A program made the position numbers and the translations under genes. Under the pieces are notes generated by a model. That model had not been told where the DNA came from. It was given only the letters and a program-made list of their open reading frames with translations, and searched no databases. 64,000 nucleotides of DNA from Mantamonas sphyraenae (Eukaryota; CRuMs; Mantamonadidae), in contig JAPMXV010000003.1 in NCBI GenBank assembly GCA_026936335.1, forward strand, positions 1-64,000, read 5' to 3'. Below, piece after piece: positions 28,898 to 38,874 of the stretch (the stretch's first letter is position 1; every line of letters starts with the position of its first letter).

Positions 28898-31800
28898 ATG
28901 GATTCTGCCGACCTTTTCAACGTCTTTGACGAGGACGACGACACACCCGGTGTTGCCTCCTCCTCCTCCTCTGCTTCCTCCTCCTCCGCTTCCTCCTCCT
29001 CCAAGGCTGCTTCCCAGGCCGCCATTGTGCGCGAGACCATGGATTACGACTCGGGCGTCTCAAAGGCCACTGCAGAGGAGCTGGCACACTCCATGGCCCA
29101 GAGCAAGCGCCCGGCCAAACGGAAGGTCGCTCCGGCCAACGACAAAGACCACAACAACGACTCATTGGAAACAGACGCCCAGGATTCCAAGCGTCAGCGC
29201 ACTGATGCACACCAGGATGACTCGTACGTGTGCCCTCCCTGCCCATTCACCCTCCCTGCCTTCTCACACGACAAAATCCGCCACGACACATGCAGCGACC
29301 CCTCCGCTGCTGCCGCTTCCTCTGCTGCAAAGATTTCCATCGACGCCAAGCAACAGCTCACCATGGAAGACCTCAACCCTGACGACGAAACCATTTTCAA
29401 GCGCGAGGCCATGCACGAGGTCTGCCTCCCGTCAGATGACTTTCCAGTTGCAGAACACACACGCAACCCCGTCGACCCTGTCGACCCCGCACGCACATAT
29501 CCCTTCAAACTCGATCCTTTCCAACGCATTGCCGGTATGTCTATTTCTCCTCCGCCCTCTGTCATCTTTGCCCTTCCCTGTCCTCCCACGAGCCTCTCCC
29601 GTGTCCCCAGTGCACTCGCTTTCCGCTTGGCGACCATTCCACGCTTCCCACAACCCTTTCCCCCCCTCCTCCTCCCCCCTCTACAAGCACCACCCTCCTC
29701 TAACCCCGCATAACCCCGTTAATCCGTTCTCCCCCACCCCTCTCGTCCCCTTTCTCGTGGCCACTCCCAGTCGCCTGCATCGAACAAAACGAGTCCGTCC
29801 TCGTCTCTGCACACACCTCCGCCGGAAAGACCGTTGTGGCAGAGTATGCCATCGCAAAGTCACTCAAAAACAACCAGCGTGTCATCTACACCTCCCCTAT
29901 CAAAGCTCTCAGCAACCAAAAGTTCCGCGAACTTACCGAAGAGTTTACCGACGTCGGCCTCATGACTGGCGACGTCACCATCAACCCAAACTCTTCCTGC
30001 CTCGTCATGACCACTGAGATTCTGCGCTCCATGCTCTACCGCGGCTCAGAGATTATGCGCGAAGTCTCCTGGGTCATTTTCGACGAGATTCACTACATGC
30101 GCGACAAAGAGCGCGGCGTCGTCTGGGAGGAAACCATCATCCTTCTCGACCCCGCCGTCCGCTTTGTGTTTCTCTCCGCCACCATCCCCAACGCACGCGA
30201 GTTTGCTGGCTGGATCGCACAGACCCACCAGGAGCCCTGCCACGTCGTCTACACCGAGTTCCGTCCAACCCCGCTCATGCACTACATCTTCCCCTCGGGT
30301 GCAGACGGTCTCTTTCTCGTCGTCGACGAAAAGAGCAACTTCCTCGAGGACAACTTCCACAAGGCCCTCTCACACCTCTCCAACGAAGAGCAGAAAGATC
30401 AAAAATCCAACCGTCGCCAGAAGCGCCAGAGCGCCGCCAAGGACTGCTACAGCATCGTGCGCATGATCATGCAGCGCAATTACGATCCCGTCATCGTCTT
30501 TAGCTTCTCCAAGCGCGATTGCGAAACCCTCGCCGTCCAGATGGCAAAACTCGACCTTACCACCGACGATGAGAAGGAACTCATCGACGATATCTTTGGC
30601 AAGGCCATGGATTCCCTCAGCGAGCAGGACAGGCATCTTCCCCAGATCGACAACATCCTCCCCCTGCTCAAGCGCGGCATTGGCATCCATCACGGCGGCC
30701 TTTTGCCAATCCTCAAGGAAGTCATCGAGCTTCTCTTCCAAGAACAACTCCTCAAGGTTCTTTTTGCCACAGAGACCTTTTCCATCGGTCTCAACATGCC
30801 TGCAAAGACCGTCGTCTTTACAAATGTCCGCAAGTTTGACGGCTCCTCCTTCCGCTGGATCACAGGTGGCGAGTACATCCAGATGAGTGGTCGTGCAGGC
30901 CGTCGTGGTCTCGACGATCGCGGCATTGTCATTCTCATGGTCGATGAAAAGATGGAGCCTGCCGTAGCCAAGGGCATGCTCAAGGGGCACGCCGATCCCC
31001 TCAACAGCTCTTTCCATCTCTCCTACAACATGCTCCTGAACATGATTCGCCGCTCTTCGCAGGACGCCAGCCCAGAAACCATGCTGCAAAAGTGTTTCCT
31101 CCAGTTCCAGAACAACCGTGCCCTCCCTGCTCTCCTCGAAAAGAAGGACCGCCTCCAGGAAGAACACGACGCCATCGTCGTCCCGTCCCAGGATCTCATC
31201 CACAAGTACTACGAAATCGATAGCACCCTCAAGAAGCTCCATGAAGGCGTTCGCTCCTTTGCCATGGACGTCACAAACGTCCTCCGCTATCTCCAGCCCG
31301 GACGCCTTGCTCTCGTCTCGGAAAACTGGGGCTGGGGCGTCATCATCAACTTCCAAAGGCGTGACCGACGCAAAAGTTCGCGCGGAAACCTCCCTGCAGA
31401 CGAGGCCAACAAGGTGGTCGTCGATATCCTGCTCCCGTGCCAAGCTCAAAGTTCCAGCAGCTCCTCCTCCTCCTCTTCTTCCTCCTCCTCCTCCTCCTCC
31501 TCCTCCTCCTCAGAGCCTACCCCGCATACATCCGGCACTCCTGAGTACCACGTTGTGCCCATCCTTCTCGACATGCTGGATTCGCTGGCCTCCATCTGCC
31601 TGAAACTGCCGCTTGATCTGCGCTCGTCCAAGGCCAAGCAGACACTTGGCAAAACCATGCGTCAAGTCGTGGACAAGCGATTCAAGGGCTCTCCTCCTCG
31701 CCTTGATCCCATCGAAGACATGGGCATTACCGACCCCGACCTGAAGCAAGCTCTGGAAATGGTCGAGCGTCTCGAGCAGCAGCTGCACTCCATCACCGAA

Positions 31801-32508
31801 AACGTCTCGGCCGAAGAGCTGGAGGCCCAGTTGCCACAGTATCAACGCAAAATGGCCCTGGCGGCAGAGATCAAGGCCATCAAAAAGCGCACCCGCAACT
31901 CGGAGAGCGCCGAGCTCACCGACAACCTGCGCAACATGAAGAACGTCCTCATCTCACTTGGCTACCTTTCCCACGAGGGCGTCATCACACAGCGCGGCCG
32001 AGTCGCTGCAGAGATCAACACAGCCGACGAGCTCCTCCTCACCGAACTCATCTTCCGCAACGCCTTCCAGGAGCTCAGCGTGCCCCAATGCGTCGCCATG
32101 CTCAGTTGCCTCATGCAACCGGAAAAGTCGGAAAAGAGTGTTTCCCTGAAGGAGGAGCTTGCTGGTCCACTGCGCATCCTTCAAGAGGCCGCGCGCCACA
32201 TCGCTCAGGTTAGCTCTGAAAAGAAGATTGCCGTCGACGTCGAAGAGTACGTGGAGAGCTTCCGCCCCACCCTCATGGATGTCGTCATGTCCTGGTGCAA
32301 CGGCGTCAAGTTTGTGGACATCTGCAAGATGACGGACATTTTTGAAGGCTCCATCATTCGCGTGCTTCGCCGCCTCGAAGAATTGCTGCGCCAGTGCTGC
32401 CAGGCATCCAAAGCCATGGGCAACACGGACTTGGAGAACAAGTTTGCCCAAGGCATTACCCTCATCAAGCGAGACATTGTCTTTATGGCGAGTCTGTACC
32501 TTGCGTGA
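28898..32508 (+). CDS. MTREX: MTR4/SKIV2L2 exosome RNA helicase
   Basis: DExH RNA helicase that feeds RNA to the nuclear exosome (TRAMP, NEXT). Exons 28898-29223, 29296-29534 and 29771-32508 give about 1100 residues (human 1042). The N-terminus is acidic and Ser-rich. Helicase motifs: VLVSAHTSAGKTVVAEYA, YTSPIKALSNQKFREL, TGDVTINP, motif II DEIHYM, FLSATIPN and QMSGRAGRRG. Arch and DSHCT regions follow, ending KRDIVFMASLYL as in MTR4. Its conserved NxDFF-type flank and the intron position after FQRIA fit MTR4 rather than SKI2. A run of about 22 Ser (31451-31510) interrupts the arch. The last 26 bases overlap the 3' end of the next gene on the minus strand. Confidence 0.95.
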
Positions 32509-34738
32509 GGACGGCGCGCACCAGTCCTCGCCACGCGTCATGCTTTGCCTCCGCTTCAACCTCGCAATCCTCTGTACATGTGTGTGTGTTGTCGTGGTTG
32601 TCGTCTGCCACACGGCTCTGTGGACACGCTCGATGATCCTGCGAATGAAGAATGGCGTCCAGCGTGTCCGCCACCACGAGCCTCCGTGCTTCTTGCATTC
32701 CCTGCACAATCCACGTCTGCAGAGCCTCCAGTGCCTGCTCCAACTCCAACAAACCCATGGGTGCCGTCGCCACAGCCAATAGAAGTAGACGCAGCAAAAG
32801 CGCAAATGAGTGTGTGCTGCTCGGATCGTTGGTGCCAAGCGCCGTCGATGCCGTCTGTGCATGGCCGAGCAGCGCCTTTGTACTTGAGTGCTGGTCATCA
32901 AACAGCACGTCCAGCCTCTTGTTCACGTGTACCACCGTTTGCAGCAGCTGGATGAGCTCCACCCACCACGCGAGCGCACACGAGTTGCCGGTTTGGCCAT
33001 GGATGGCCAGAACGTGCCCAAGACTTGATTCCATGTCCGCGCCGTCAGTTTGGGCTGTGTCGCACATCATCGCTTCCATGAGCACTGTGTTGTACACGTG
33101 AGAGCACTGTGCAAACCACCAGGCATCTGCGAGTCTGCGCGAGGCCACATGCCAAGAATTCGCGTCGTCGTGTACCAGTCCCACATACGGTTCCAAGTAC
33201 ATGCGTGTGTTGCTTCCCGTCTCTTTACAGGTCGCGTTGACCACACTCGCGTACATGCGAGCGACCAGCTGCATGCGCAGGTCGCCGTGTGTGGCAACAA
33301 CAAGATCCCGGATCGTATACTGCATGACATGGTGCAGCACCATGTCGGCTTCCATGCACTGTTCCACCAACTCGACAAACTCGTTCACTGCCTTGCTTGT
33401 GCTCAGGTTGACGCCCACGTGTTGATAGACGTGCAGAAGCAGCAGGTGCGAATCACTCACCAGCGACTGGACCACATGAACCACTCTGTCCTCCAGCAAC
33501 CATGTACGATGTTCCCACAATAGACATTCCACCTTTTTCCGCCTCGTTTCACTCTTCCACGGCCTGCACACCGCCGCCGCGACCGCGTCAAGGAAGAGCT
33601 CTCCAGCATCGCCTCCGCAGTCCAGAACCGCGCAAAGCAGAGTGGACATGCAGCCTTCCTCCTTCACCATCTCTTCCTCCTGTTCCAAAGCACCCATGTG
33701 CGCCATAGGCGCAATCAGATCCCCGTACTGGGCCAGGTGCAATCCGGGGACGGTTCTGATCAGTTTGGCCGCACTCTCTGCACATAGCCGTCGCAGCTGA
33801 TCGTCCCACGCAGCCCCCAACCCCAGTGCTTCCAGTGCATTCAACGTTTCCATTGTTTCCTTTGCCTCCTCGGCCCAGTTTCCTTCGCTGTAGCGCTGCA
33901 CAAGCTCACACAGCTTTGCGAGGCAAACCTCGGCTGCCTTTTGCCTGCCCTTGTTCCCAGAGGACGTTTTGGCTGAGGAGGAAGCAGCAGTGGATGACGA
34001 AGATGAAGAAGCATCCTCACTCTGTTTCTCCTTGTCTGCGGCGACCTCGGCCAACGGCTGAAGCAGATGAACAAACAACTGCAGCAGCACGCCGCCCGTA
34101 TTTGAAGCCACAATCCAATCCACGTCCAGAAGACGTGTTGCCAGGTTAAAATCCCCCCTGTGTTTCTTGATGCTTTGTCGGCTGTCCATTGCGCTGACCT
34201 TGTCCAGCGTTTGCGCCATGCTTGTCTCTGTGTCGGCCAATTCCCGAGATTCCCCACGGATGGCAGCCGCCCACCCGTTGCTCTGCAGCAGATGGCCATC
34301 CACAAGCTTGCTTTGTCTGTTCTTGCTGTCCATGCATGATAGCGTGTGCTCCACCAAGCTTGCCAGGCCAGGCGACATGCCCCCTCGCGTGTCGATGGTC
34401 TCTTTCTTGCTACGCTTCCTCTTGCTCTTGCCCCTGCCCTTCTGCCGTAGCCACACCTCGACACGCGACCCAACTGCGACTTCTCCCAATTGTGCATCGT
34501 CCAACCTATGTCGCTCCTCCCTTTGCAATTGCCGCGACAGATGCATGTTGAACTGCGCGTCCCTGCGCTCGCGAACCCATCCAAAAACCAACCACAACCA
34601 CCGTGAGTTGCATCCATACAGCCTATCCACCCACGAATTATCTGTATTGGAACCGTCCTTGCGTCGGCGCCGCGTGGATCCCGCCATGTTCCCCTCAGAA
34701 CAGTGCACCCTGGGCGGCCGTTTCTTGCCGTTTGCCAT
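32483..34738 (-). CDS. Large helical protein, unrecognised
   Basis: Single exon, about 751 residues, start chosen at MANGKKRPPRVHCSEG because the divergent CCT5 start lies 84 bp away. A basic N-terminus (GSTRRRRKDGS, KGRGKSKRKRSKKE) resembles nuclear or nucleolar signals. The rest is Leu/Ala-rich with amphipathic helices and no catalytic motif (for example LLQLFVHLLQPLAEVAADKEK, CLLWEHRTWLLEDRVVHVVQSL, ALLLRLLLLAVATAPMGLLEL). That pattern suggests a HEAT-like or other alpha-solenoid, but I recognise no family. Codon use and composition resemble the neighbours. Its 3' end overlaps that of MTR4 by 26 bp. Confidence 0.75.
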   Translation of the reverse strand: MANGKKRPPRVHCSEGNMAGSTRRRRKDGSNTDNSWVDRLYGCNSRWLWLVFGWVRERRDAQFNMHLSRQLQREERHRLDDAQLGEVAVGSRVEVWLRQKGRGKSKRKRSKKETIDTRGGMSPGLASLVEHTLSCMDSKNRQSKLVDGHLLQSNGWAAAIRGESRELADTETSMAQTLDKVSAMDSRQSIKKHRGDFNLATRLLDVDWIVASNTGGVLLQLFVHLLQPLAEVAADKEKQSEDASSSSSSTAASSSAKTSSGNKGRQKAAEVCLAKLCELVQRYSEGNWAEEAKETMETLNALEALGLGAAWDDQLRRLCAESAAKLIRTVPGLHLAQYGDLIAPMAHMGALEQEEEMVKEEGCMSTLLCAVLDCGGDAGELFLDAVAAAVCRPWKSETRRKKVECLLWEHRTWLLEDRVVHVVQSLVSDSHLLLLHVYQHVGVNLSTSKAVNEFVELVEQCMEADMVLHHVMQYTIRDLVVATHGDLRMQLVARMYASVVNATCKETGSNTRMYLEPYVGLVHDDANSWHVASRRLADAWWFAQCSHVYNTVLMEAMMCDTAQTDGADMESSLGHVLAIHGQTGNSCALAWWVELIQLLQTVVHVNKRLDVLFDDQHSSTKALLGHAQTASTALGTNDPSSTHSFALLLRLLLLAVATAPMGLLELEQALEALQTWIVQGMQEARRLVVADTLDAILHSQDHRACPQSRVADDNHDNTHTCTEDCEVEAEAKHDAWRGLVRAVLTQGTDSP

Positions 34739-34822
34739 GATCACCGCACCAACCTGCACACACACGCACACACATGCCCACTGGCCAATACGTGCACAAA
34801 CTAACCTCGCACATGCATCCAG

Positions 34823-36899
34823 ATGTCCGTCACGTTTGATGAATACGGAAACCCCTACATTCTGGTGCGCGAGCAGGGCAAGAAGAGCCGCGTGAAGGGC
34901 ACTGAGGCCATCAAGGTACGCGCGTTTTTCCATGCACACGCACCGCAGCCCGTTCCCAGGACCAGCCATGTGACTAACTCGTGTATCCTCGCACGCCTCC
35001 CTGTATCTTCTGTGTACTTGGCCTCCTCTGCACAGGCCAACATCCTCGCTTCCCGCTCTGTGGCCGATATCATCCGCACCTCGCTCGGCCCGCGAGGAAT
35101 GGACAAGATCCTGGTCTCGCCCGATGGAGACGTCACCATCACAAACGACGGCGCAACCATCATGGAAAACATGGATGTGCAGCACGAGATTGCCAAACTC
35201 ATCATGGAACTGTCCCAGTCGCAGGACAACGAGATCGGCGACGGAACCACAGGCGTCGTTGTTCTCGCAGGCGCCCTGCTTGAGCAAGCTGAGGCTCTCA
35301 TTGACAAGGGCATCCACCCGTCCCGCATTGCCGCTGGCTTTGAAGCTGCCGCAGATGTGGCCGTTGCACACCTTGAGGTGCGTTGCTACACCACTTTGGC
35401 GCCAAAACTGCGCGCGCGCGGAATTGCCCTCTTCCCTTCCTGCCTTCTCTCGCCCCTCACACCGCCTCCACCGTCCTCACACGCCTCCTGCCCCACAGAG
35501 CATCGCCGACGAAATCCAGTTCTCTGAGGACAACCTCGACGCACTGACCCAAACTGCCAAGACCACCCTTAGCAGCAAGATGTGAGTTGAGCGCATGCGT
35601 GCTCCCCTGAACATTCGCGCTCCCACCTTCTCCAAACACAGCCGAACGCCCCTCTCCCAAACGCTTTGTCCTCGTCTGTGCTTCTTCAATCCTCCGCCTC
35701 CCTATCGTCCATGTATGACCGTACGCTCACCCACTCTCTCTCTCTCTCCCTGTCCGGCTGTTCCCCCACCCCTGCCCCCCTCCTACTTGCTCCAACACGT
35801 ACACAGTGTCACCAAGTGCCTCGACCAGTTTGCAGATATTGCCGTCAATGCCGTGCTGCATGTTGCCGACCTTGAGCGCAAGGACGTCAACTTTGACCTC
35901 ATCAAGGTCGACGGCAAGGTGGGCGGTGAGATGTCCGACACCCAGATTGTGGAGGGCATCGTGCTGGACAAGGAGTTTAGCCACCCGCAGATGCCCAAAG
36001 AGCTCACCGACGTCAAGCTCTGCATCCTCACCTGCCCGTTTGAGCCTCCCAAGCCCAAGACCACACACAAGGTGGACATCGACAGCGTCGAGAAGTACGA
36101 GAAGGCCCAGCAGGCTGAGAAGAACTACTTTGAGGACATGGTTGCCAAGGTCAAGGAATCCGGTGCCACCCTGGCCGTCAGCCAGTGGGGCTTCGACGAC
36201 GAGGCCAACCATCTCCTGCTCAAGAACGACCTGCCCGCCATCCGCTGGGTCGGCGGCGTCGAGCTCGAGCTGCTCGCCATCGCCACCGGTGGACGCATCA
36301 TCCCGCGCTTCTCTGAGATCGAGGAGAAGAAGCTGGGCGTGGCTGGCTCCGTCAAAGAGATCTCTCTCGGCACAACCAAGGACCGCATCCTCCTCATCGA
36401 GGGCTGTGAGGGCACCAAGACCGTCACTGTGCTCGTCCGTGGTGGCAACAAGATGATTGTGGACGAGGCCAAGCGCTCGCTCCACGACGCCATGTGCATG
36501 GTGCGCAACCTCGTCGTCGACAACCGCGTCGTCTACGGCGGCGGCGCAGATATGATCTCCTGCTCTCTCGCTGTGGAGAAGCACGCTGCCAAGATCTCAA
36601 GCATCGAGCAGTACTCCATGCGCGCATTTGCACAGGCCCTCGAGGCCATTCCCATCGCTCTGGCTGAAAACTCGGGTCTCCCGCCCATCGACACGCTCGC
36701 CGAGCTCAAGGCTGCCCAGGTCAACGACAACAACCCGCGCCTCGGCGTCGATTGCATGGACCGTGGCACCAACGACATGAAGGATCAGGGCGTCTTTGAC
36801 GTCCTCAAGGCCAAGCAGCAGCAGTTGCTCCTTGCCGCCCAGGCCGTCAAGATGGTTCTGAAAATCGACGACGTCATCCAGGCCGGTCAGTATGAGTAA
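34823..36899 (+). CDS. CCT5: T-complex protein 1 subunit epsilon
   Basis: Epsilon subunit of the cytosolic chaperonin TRiC/CCT, which folds actin, tubulin and WD proteins. Exons 34823-34915, 35036-35377, 35499-35581 and 35807-36899 give 536 residues (human 541). It starts [18 protein letters not shown], the epsilon-specific start. Chaperonin motifs include [45 protein letters not shown] and [17 protein letters not shown]. The first two introns are phase 0 and the third phase 2. GACTAAC and CTCAC lie in its introns as possible branch sites. Its stop is 37 bp from the convergent PrimPol stop. Confidence 0.97.
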
Positions 36900-36936
36900 A
36901 AAGCGGTCGCCCACCCAATGGAAACCTCTGTCATTG

Positions 36937-38724
36937 TCACCTTTCCTCTTCCCAACCCTGTCCCTCCTCTTGTTCTGTTGCAAACGCCTCTCTGGCCATT
37001 GCCACCATCGCCGCAATCTCCTCCGCCTGCTCGGCCGCCGCTCTTGATTCTTCCTCTGCAAACATGGCTTCTGCAGCCAACAGTAGCTTCTCCACTTCTT
37101 CTTGTCGCTCGCGCGATTCTCCATCTTCTACGAGCGAATGTGGCAACGGATGTTCGCGGAACGGAAACCGCTTGCAATCCGGATCGTGGCATCGCTGTGA
37201 AAACACACCACTGGCTACATCGACCACAAACATGATGTGGTTGCCTCGGTGCTCTCTGCCTATCCTTTCACAGTACCGATTCTGCCGGATGTTGTACAGG
37301 ATTCGCCCGTTGCCAAACACTGTCCAATTGTGCACCACCCCTCCACGTACTCCCCCCCATGCACTCGCCACCTCGGCTACAAACTCGTGCACGCTGTTGT
37401 ACCTTGCCTCCAAATCTGCACGGTTGCCATCGGTGTCCTCCATTGCTGCGCTGCTGGCAATCCGACCGCGCCCACCGCTTGCAACAACTTTGCCCGCCTG
37501 TGCGCTTGCATACTCCGCTCCACGGATGCGCAGCACCCTCACTTGATCATCAAATTCGGCGTTGCTGGCCAATGAGGCCTTCCACAATTCTTTTGTCGTT
37601 CCATACGCTGAGAAGCGGCATGAACTGGCCAGTCGCAGGTGCATCTCTTTTCCGTACTTGCTCGACAGCAGCATACGGAAGTTGCGATTTCGCGAGTAAA
37701 CGCTTGTGTCCACCATCCACACTCTGCTTCCGTCCTCTTCGTTGACCATGAGCGAGGTGTCCAAGCCTCGCCTACCACACTCGGCCAAGAGCAGCTCAAC
37801 AAACGCACCCACATGTGCGTTGTTTTGCCACACCACCCCCGGGACGCGCACAACCACGTGCCGTGAGAACTTTCGAACTGTGCTCGAGTCCAGATCAATG
37901 ATGTGCGAAGCATCCACCGCCACATTGAGCCGTTCTTGCATCAGCTCGCGCAACACACCCAGCAGCACCTGCAGCATCGTCTCCCCATCGCAGTCTGGAT
38001 TCACCTTCGTTTTGTACTCAATGTCCAGGTACAAATGGCAAGCCTCATCTTCCAGCAGCAACTCGTATGCATGTCGCTTGTGCTGCGGTGTTGCCTCGTA
38101 CACGGCCCAAAAGTCATCCAGGCTGCTCACCACAAACATACGCTTCCCATCTGCCGATTTGTCGATGCTAAACAGCTTCAACGTGTTGTTGGTGTCTCGC
38201 TGAGCCATGGACAAGTATTCCAGCGCCATGCGCTGTGTGGGGAACACCTTGTAGTGCAACCCGCTGAGCTGAGGCCGACGCAGGGCTTTCCTGCGCTCCA
38301 GCCACTCTTGATCCCGTCTGCTGGTCACGCGCTGTCGCTTCGTGTCTGGTTCTACACCGATTTTAGTCATGTATGCGTCCAGTGCGGAGGTGTCTGCCGT
38401 TGTGGCGGCTGAGTAGAACGCGGTGGTGGGGATCTCTCGTTTCCGCTTGCGCTCCTTTTCCTTCGTTTGGTTTTCACCGACTGCATTCCCCACGTGATCT
38501 TGCGTAGTGCTTTGTTTCCGATCGTGCATGATCATGGGACGCAATGCGTCCATGAACTGGCACAAAGCCGAGTCTAGCTTTGGATTCTGGAACACGGTGA
38601 TCACGCACTCGTTTGCAGCGATGTGCAGCAGGACCCGCATCGGAATCGAGCTCCGCCGGACGTTCTTGATGTCTCCGAGAGACACAATGGGATCACCGTT
38701 GACGCAAAGCATGCCAGCGGTCAT
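36937..38724 (-). CDS. PRIMPOL: PrimPol primase-polymerase with extra N-terminal region
   Basis: Archaeo-eukaryotic primase that re-primes beyond stalled forks. At least 595 residues from the first in-frame ATG. The core shows DEACHLYLDIEYKTK (catalytic D234, E236; human DLEF), VNPDCDG, LNLDSSTxxKFSRH-like IDLDSSTVRKFSRHVVV, DTSVYSRNRNFRML (third Asp nearby), WCENIGR-like YCERIGREHRGNHIMFVVD, and zinc-site CHDPDCKRFPFREHPLP. The first 75 residues or so (DPIVSLGDIKNVRR...RVLLHIAANE..ITVFQNPKLDSALCQFMDAL) have no counterpart in human PrimPol and look like the end of a PH domain of the TFIIH p62/Tfb1 kind. The open frame continues upstream to the stop of the coiled-coil gene without an ATG, so the true start is unresolved. 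Confidence 0.88.
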   Translation of the reverse strand: MTAGMLCVNGDPIVSLGDIKNVRRSSIPMRVLLHIAANECVITVFQNPKLDSALCQFMDALRPMIMHDRKQSTTQDHVGNAVGENQTKEKERKRKREIPTTAFYSAATTADTSALDAYMTKIGVEPDTKRQRVTSRRDQEWLERRKALRRPQLSGLHYKVFPTQRMALEYLSMAQRDTNNTLKLFSIDKSADGKRMFVVSSLDDFWAVYEATPQHKRHAYELLLEDEACHLYLDIEYKTKVNPDCDGETMLQVLLGVLRELMQERLNVAVDASHIIDLDSSTVRKFSRHVVVRVPGVVWQNNAHVGAFVELLLAECGRRGLDTSLMVNEEDGSRVWMVDTSVYSRNRNFRMLLSSKYGKEMHLRLASSCRFSAYGTTKELWKASLASNAEFDDQVRVLRIRGAEYASAQAGKVVASGGRGRIASSAAMEDTDGNRADLEARYNSVHEFVAEVASAWGGVRGGVVHNWTVFGNGRILYNIRQNRYCERIGREHRGNHIMFVVDVASGVFSQRCHDPDCKRFPFREHPLPHSLVEDGESRERQEEVEKLLLAAEAMFAEEESRAAAEQAEEIAAMVAMAREAFATEQEEGQGWEEER

Positions 38725-38874
38725 GTCGACGTGCAACTTGCCTGGAGCGTAGCGTGCAGCACAAATGGCCCCTGCGCGCTCGACGAGGACTCGTTGGACA
38801 ACGATCGGATCAACACTAGGCAGTGTGTGATTGCTAGATGACGAGATTTTTGAATGCTTTTTGAATTTGTTGGC

